A stretch of DNA of 64,000 nucleotides, from the NCBI GenBank assembly GCA_031216915.1, contig CM062292.1, positions 2,724,457 through 2,788,456 on the forward strand, read 5' to 3'. Below are positions 59,801 to 64,000 of this stretch, piece after piece; the stretch's first letter is position 1; every line of letters begins with the position of its first letter. The DNA comes from Pictodentalium vernedei. Lineage: Eukaryota; Mollusca; Scaphopoda; Dentaliida; Dentaliidae. The notes under the pieces are model-generated. The model saw only the letters and a program-made list of their open reading frames with translations, had not been told where the DNA came from and ran no database searches. The position numbers and the translations under genes are program-made.

Positions 59801-60379
59801 TGAGCACGGTGACTCAGTGGTAGACTGTTGGACTTCTATACTAGAGGTCCCAAGTTCGATCCCCGTCCGGGACGACCCGCGTTGTATCCTTGGGCAAGGC
59901 ACTTTATCCCGGTTGCCTACATGGGGACACGACGACGCCGTGCTCGAAGACGTACTGCACATGCACATGTCTTCAACCGCTGTAACCCTGCGTAAGCGGA
60001 GCTTGAACAGAGTTAGCATGTTGAAGAGCTGACAGTTGCCCGTCGATGCTCGGTGGTTCTCTCCGGGTACTCCGACTTCCTCCACCCGTAAAACTCTGAC
60101 GGTCACGATTTGCCATTGTGCATAAGTATGTGAACTTAACCCTTAACTTAACGGCCAAAACCGGCCAACGCTATTCACAAAAATCGCCAATTAATTTTCA
60201 TTATTTTTTTCCTCTTTTGGTTCAAAAACATAGCTTATGACCCCTCTTTGGAACGAGCTGGTTCCAAAAGGGGTCATAACCTATGTTTCGGAGACATAAA
60301 ATTAAAAAAAAATAGTTATTCAAGAATTTTATTTGCATGTGTCGTCTTTTTTCATGTTAGGTAAAGTGTTAAACACCAA

Positions 60380-60434
<55 letters not shown>
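59801..60434 (+). mobile_element. tRNA-derived SINE, copy 4, split by a MITE
   Basis: The head has A box TGACTCAGTGGTAG and B box AGTTCGATCCCC, so it is a different head type from copies 1-3. The body has CCTTGGGCAAGGCACTTTAT, and the 3' region GGTTCTCTCCGGGTACTCCG and CCACCCGTAAAAC is shared with copy 2. The SINE is interrupted at 60136-60372 and then finishes with ACACCAATAAATAAAT and a long AAAT tail. The tRNA-like head is not a functional tRNA gene. Confidence 0.9.
60136..60372. mobile_element. piggyBac-like palindromic MITE, copy 3, inside SINE 4
   Basis: TTAA at 60136-60139 and 60369-60372. Ends CCCTTAACTTAACG and GTTAGGTAAAGTG, slightly diverged. Body shared with copy 1 (ACGGCCAAAACCGGCCAACG, AAATCGCCAATTAATTTTCA). 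The centre is a palindrome ACCCCTCTTTGGAACGAGCT / GGTTCCAAAAGGGGT, shortened relative to copies 1 and 2. Confidence 0.92.
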
Positions 60435-60435
60435 C

Positions 60436-61124
60436 CCGATTAAATGAATTAGAACCAGTAATCTCACAAATATGGTTTGTCTTTTTGGAGAAGTAACGTT
60501 TGTTATCAAAATAAAATGAGAGAGTGCAACACAAAACTCTAATAATTCCTTTCGGTTTTGCAAAATTTCTGTCTTTGTACAAAAGTGCTCTTCAATAAGC
60601 TAATGGAGTTGGAAATTTCAAACAAACTGAATTAGATTCCGAAATTAATTTATCTAAATAAACTGTCTTCTGTGAGCGTGTAAATCAATTTATTTTCTCA
60701 ATAAAAGAATGGATGACTCGTCGTAAGGCTTAATTCGTGGCGCTATAAATACACAGCAGTGTGACAGTAGCGTATTGTCGAATTATCTCTGTAAAATGAA
60801 GCAAGGAACAAGTGAAGGAACTATGCCACCTAACCCCCTCCATCTTTCTTTATCTCCCAACATCATGCTACAGAAAGCTATTTTGATGTTGGATTCGTCA
60901 ATATTTTTATGATTAACATTTGGGTGGGTAAATCAAGTAAACCGGACCAGTCGATACAAATAAAGTGGACCAGTCGATATACCTAAAGGGGACCAGTCGA
61001 TAAATCCTTTTCCTGGGCCGATTTTCGAGGCCGAACTGCCTTTAAATTGGCGAAAGGAAAAGGCTTGATAATAAAATATAAAGTTAATATCTGATCTTAC
61101 TTCCTCAATTAGAGACCGTGTATA
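60436..61124. other. Spacer with a 23-bp triplet
   Basis: No supported gene. GGACCAGTCGATA recurs at 60944, 60967 and 60990, an exact 23-bp spacing. Confidence 0.6.
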
Positions 61125-61480
61125 CAGGCTACATCATTATCGGGTCTGACGCGATGTCACACTGCACAGGCTATAGCATTATCGGATCCGATGCGATGTC
61201 ACACTGTACAGGGTAGATCATTATCGCGTCTGTCGTGATGTGACACTGTACAGGGTAGATCATTATCGCGTCTGTCGTGATGTGACACTGGTTGTTGAAA
61301 TGATGTTAAGGTACACAGGGTATATCATTATCGTGTCTCACGCGAGGTGACATTGTACAGAGTATATTTTTTCGGGTCCGCCGCGATGTGACACTGTACA
61401 GGCGATATCATTATCGGGTCCGCCGCGATGTGACACTGTGCAGGCGATATCATTATCGGGTCCGACGCGATGTGACACTT
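61125..61480. repeat. Minisatellite array L (~42-bp unit, irregular)
   Basis: Seven or eight units with GTGACACTGTACAGG and ATCATTATCG. The spacing is 42 bp where regular; two units carry an extra GGTGAAATGATGTTGA-like segment. Confidence 0.88.
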
Positions 61481-61529
61481 GCTGGTGAAATGATGTTGAA
61501 CCCAATAAATAAACAAAACCATAATAGGA

Positions 61530-62222
61530 ATGCGCAGTTAGGTGGGAAGTTGTATGGTACTACTAATGTCCACTTCACAGGGAAACAATATTTAGAGGAG
61601 CTGGGCGGGCAGGTGTATGGTACTACTAATGCCCACTTCACAGGGAAACAATATTTAGCGGAGTTGGGCAGGCAGGTGTATGGTACGACTGATGCCCTCT
61701 TCACAGGGAAACAATATTTAGCGGAGTTGGGCGGGCAGGTGTATGGTACGACTAATGCCCACTTCACAGGGAAACAATATTTAGCGGAGTTGGGCGGGCA
61801 GGTGTATGGTACTACCTATGCCCACTTCACAGCGAAACAATATTTAGCGGAGTTGGGCAGGCAGTTGTAGGGTACGACTAATGACCACGTCACAGGGAAA
61901 CAATATTTAGCGGAGTTGGGCAGGCAGTTGTAGGGTACGACTAATGCCCACTTCACAGGGAAACAATATTTAGCGGAGTTGGGCAGGCAGTTGTAGGGTA
62001 CGACTAATGCCTACTTCACAGGGAAACAATATTTAGCGGAGTTGGGCAGGCGGTTGTAGGGTACGACTAATGCCCACGTCACAGGGAAACAATATTTAGC
62101 GGAGTTGGGCAGGCAGTTCTAGGGTACGACAAATGCCCACTTCACAGGGAAACAATATTTAGCGGAGTTGGGCAGGCAGTTGTAGGGTACGACTAATGCC
62201 CACTTCACAGGGAAACAAATTT
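61530..62222. repeat. Minisatellite array M (63-bp unit)
   Basis: Eleven units with GGGAAACAATATTTAGCGGA and GGGCAGGCAGTTGTAGGGTA. The first units carry GTGTATGG instead of GTTGTAGG, which leaves the plus frame open to 61870; later units have an in-frame TAG. That pattern does not suggest a maintained protein. Confidence 0.94.
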
Positions 62223-62540
62223 AGAATATATAAACACTCTGGAATGTAACAGTTCCATGCTACTCGGTTATGTCACGTGTTATCGTATAAATTATCTGGA
62301 ATTTTACACTTCCTCATAACTCGCCTATGTCACGTGTTATCATATAAATTATCTGGAATTTTACACTTCCTCATAACTCGCCTATGTCACGTGTTATCGT
62401 ATAAATTATCTGGAATTTTACACTTCCTCATAACTCGCCTATGTCACGTGTTATCGTATAAATTATCTGGAATTTTACACTTCCTCATAACTCGCCTATG
62501 TCACGTGTTATCATATAAATTATCTGGAATGTAAGAGTTC
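62223..62540. repeat. Minisatellite array N (57-bp unit)
   Basis: Five units with TCACGTGTTATCGTATAAAT and TTTTACACTTCCTCATAACT. The first and last are diverged. The 19-residue plus frame is a by-product. Confidence 0.94.
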
Positions 62541-63059
62541 CCTGTTTATTATTTCAACGAAGTTATCCATTTTATCAATTTTAAAAGAACGAACGATTTA
62601 ATTTTTGACTTATTTTATTATTTTAGAAATAAAGAAATAATTTTCAACGGACTTAATTATTTCAGAAATAATGAGACAATTTCCAAACTTTTATCTAGTT
62701 TATTATCGAACAATAAGTAGAATAATTTTCTAACGAAGTAATCAAATGGTCAAATTTCATAAAACGCAAAAATAATAATATGGGAGTGATTGAGCGCGTG
62801 CGCAAACTAGCAATTGATCATAGATCGAAGAATGATGGAATGATGGAAGTATCTTGGTTTTGTCTTCGAGGGAAAGTGGAGGTGACACAGACACTACCAC
62901 AACAACAACTTTGATTTCACGTCACTTCTCCACAAACAATTTACTGCCGCTATTTATATAGCATCAAGTATGTGTGTCTTGTCTGGCGTTACGCTCACAG
63001 AACTGAACTGAGAACTTAACAATAAAATCAGTTCAGTTCTGTGAGCTGAATCTTTTGTC
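62541..63059. other. AT-rich spacer with a hairpin
   Basis: No supported gene. Hairpin at 62993-63046 (GCTCACAGAACTGAACTGA with TCAGTTCAGTTCTGTGAGC). Confidence 0.55.
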
Positions 63060-64000
63060 GAAAGGTTGTAATATTCCACTCTCCTGACATGGGGTAGTAA
63101 TAGTCGTCAGTCAGATCTCTGACTCAGTACATTCACGAATCTCTTGCTCGAAAGTTTGTCATGTCGTCGTGTGAGAACCATAAGGTTCTATCTTCCACTG
63201 GAAGATAGAACCTTATGGTTCTCACGCGACGATGTTTCAATTTCCTGAAACCTGAAATGGGGAAATAGTAGTAGTCAGATCTCTGTATCCCAGTTTGTTC
63301 ACGAATCACTTGACGAATGTTTCTGTCTCCTAAAATGGGGTAGAAATAGTAGTCCGATCTCCGCTCTGTCGCAATACATTCACGAGTCTCTTACTCCAAA
63401 GTTGGTTATATTTCATTCTCATGAAATGAGGTAGTGATAGCAGTTAAATCTCTCTATCATAGTATGGTCACGAATCACTTGCTGAATGTTTGACGTGTTC
63501 CACTCTCCTGAAGTGGGGTAACAATGGTAGTCAGGTTTTCACTCTCGCAGCATATTCACGAGTCTGTTGTTATATTTGACTCTTCTGAAATGTGGTAGTA
63601 GTCAGATCTCTACTCTGTTACAGTCTGAAATGTGGTAGTAGTCAGATCTCTACTCTGTTACAGTCTGAAATGTGGTAGTAGTCAGATCTCTACTCTGTTA
63701 CAGTCTGAAATGTGGTAGTATTCAGATCTCTACTCTGTTACAGTCTGAAATGTGGTAATATTCAGATCTCTACTCTATTACAGTCTGAAATGTGGTAGTA
63801 GTCAGATCTCTACTCTGTTACAGTCTGAAATGTGGTAGTAGTCAGATCTCTACTCTGTTACAGTCTGAAATGTGGTAGTAGTCAGATCTCTACTCTGTTA
63901 CAGTCTGAAATGTGGTAGTAGTCAGATCTCTACTCTGTTACAGTCTGAAATGTGGTAATATTCAGATCTCTACTCTGTAACAGTCTGAAATGTGGTAGTA
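63060..64000. repeat. Minisatellite array O (diverged ~80-bp units, then 40-bp units)
   Basis: From 63060 to about 63580, roughly 80-bp diverged units alternate a TGAAATGGGGTAGTA half with a TTCACGAATCACTTG half. From about 63576 to the window edge only the first half is present, as exact 40-bp units with GTCAGATCTCTACTCTGTTA. The array continues past the window. Confidence 0.93.
63162..63233. repeat. Loop-less hairpin inside array O
   Basis: TGTGAGAACCATAAGGTTCT and ATCTTCCA meet TGGAAGATAGAACC and TTATGGTTCTCACGCG. Arms of about 35 bp with one or two mismatches and almost no loop, set within a diverged unit. Confidence 0.92.

Noticed and set aside
59801-59875. tRNA gene on the plus strand
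   Set aside because: Same reason: it continues straight into a SINE body and AAAT tail.
59805-60435. Target duplication around SINE 4 (ATTAAAT on both sides)
   Set aside because: The two ATTAAAT phrases are not directly adjacent to the SINE ends, so they do not qualify.

Overview
This window looks like animal nuclear DNA, probably from a marine invertebrate; I cannot name the species. The evidence is non-LTR retrotransposon relics, tRNA-derived SINEs with AAAT-type tails, several MITE families with TA or TTAA target duplications, and very many minisatellites. There are no bacterial operons, no rRNA, no CRISPR array, and no host protein-coding gene that I can defend. By my coordinates tandem arrays cover about 37.9 kb of 64 kb (about 59%). 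Most long open frames are by-products of arrays whose repeat length is a multiple of three.

Layout. 1-7364: 47-bp array (A), split by a 1.1-kb TIR element at 1653-2790. 7365-16745: array B, built of 66- and 74-bp units. 16746-21170: array C, a 75-bp relative of B with open frames of 429, 547 and 347 codons. 21428-22635: 66-bp array D. 23351-23562: 72-bp triplication. 24251-24700: SINE and piggyBac-like palindromic MITE abutting a 75-bp array (E, to 26486), then a LINE 3' end to 27326. 29930-33615: a decayed minus-strand LINE carrying three nested insertions. 33908-35236: a foldback element and a second Tc1/mariner-like MITE. 35780-41570: arrays F (63 bp), G (24 bp), H (71 bp, interrupted by a SINE) and I (67 bp). 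42474-43262: minus-strand LINE fragment. 43270-48544: 33-bp array J with a 1,756-codon open frame. 49430-51365: 49-bp array K. 51.8-61.1 kb: the longest array-poor stretch, with MITEs, SINEs and a large inverted repeat. 61125-64000: arrays L (42 bp), M (63 bp), N (57 bp) and O (about 80, then 40 bp).

How the parts relate. Arrays D, H and I look like descendants of one monomer, and so do B and C. Two MITE families with different terminal repeats carry the same central palindrome. Several insertions can be dated relative to one another because an uninterrupted copy lies in the same window: a piggyBac-like MITE in a SINE, two TA-flanked MITEs in one copy of a repeated segment, and three insertions whose removal rejoins a LINE reading frame. 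Long hairpins recur beside arrays and inside mobile elements.
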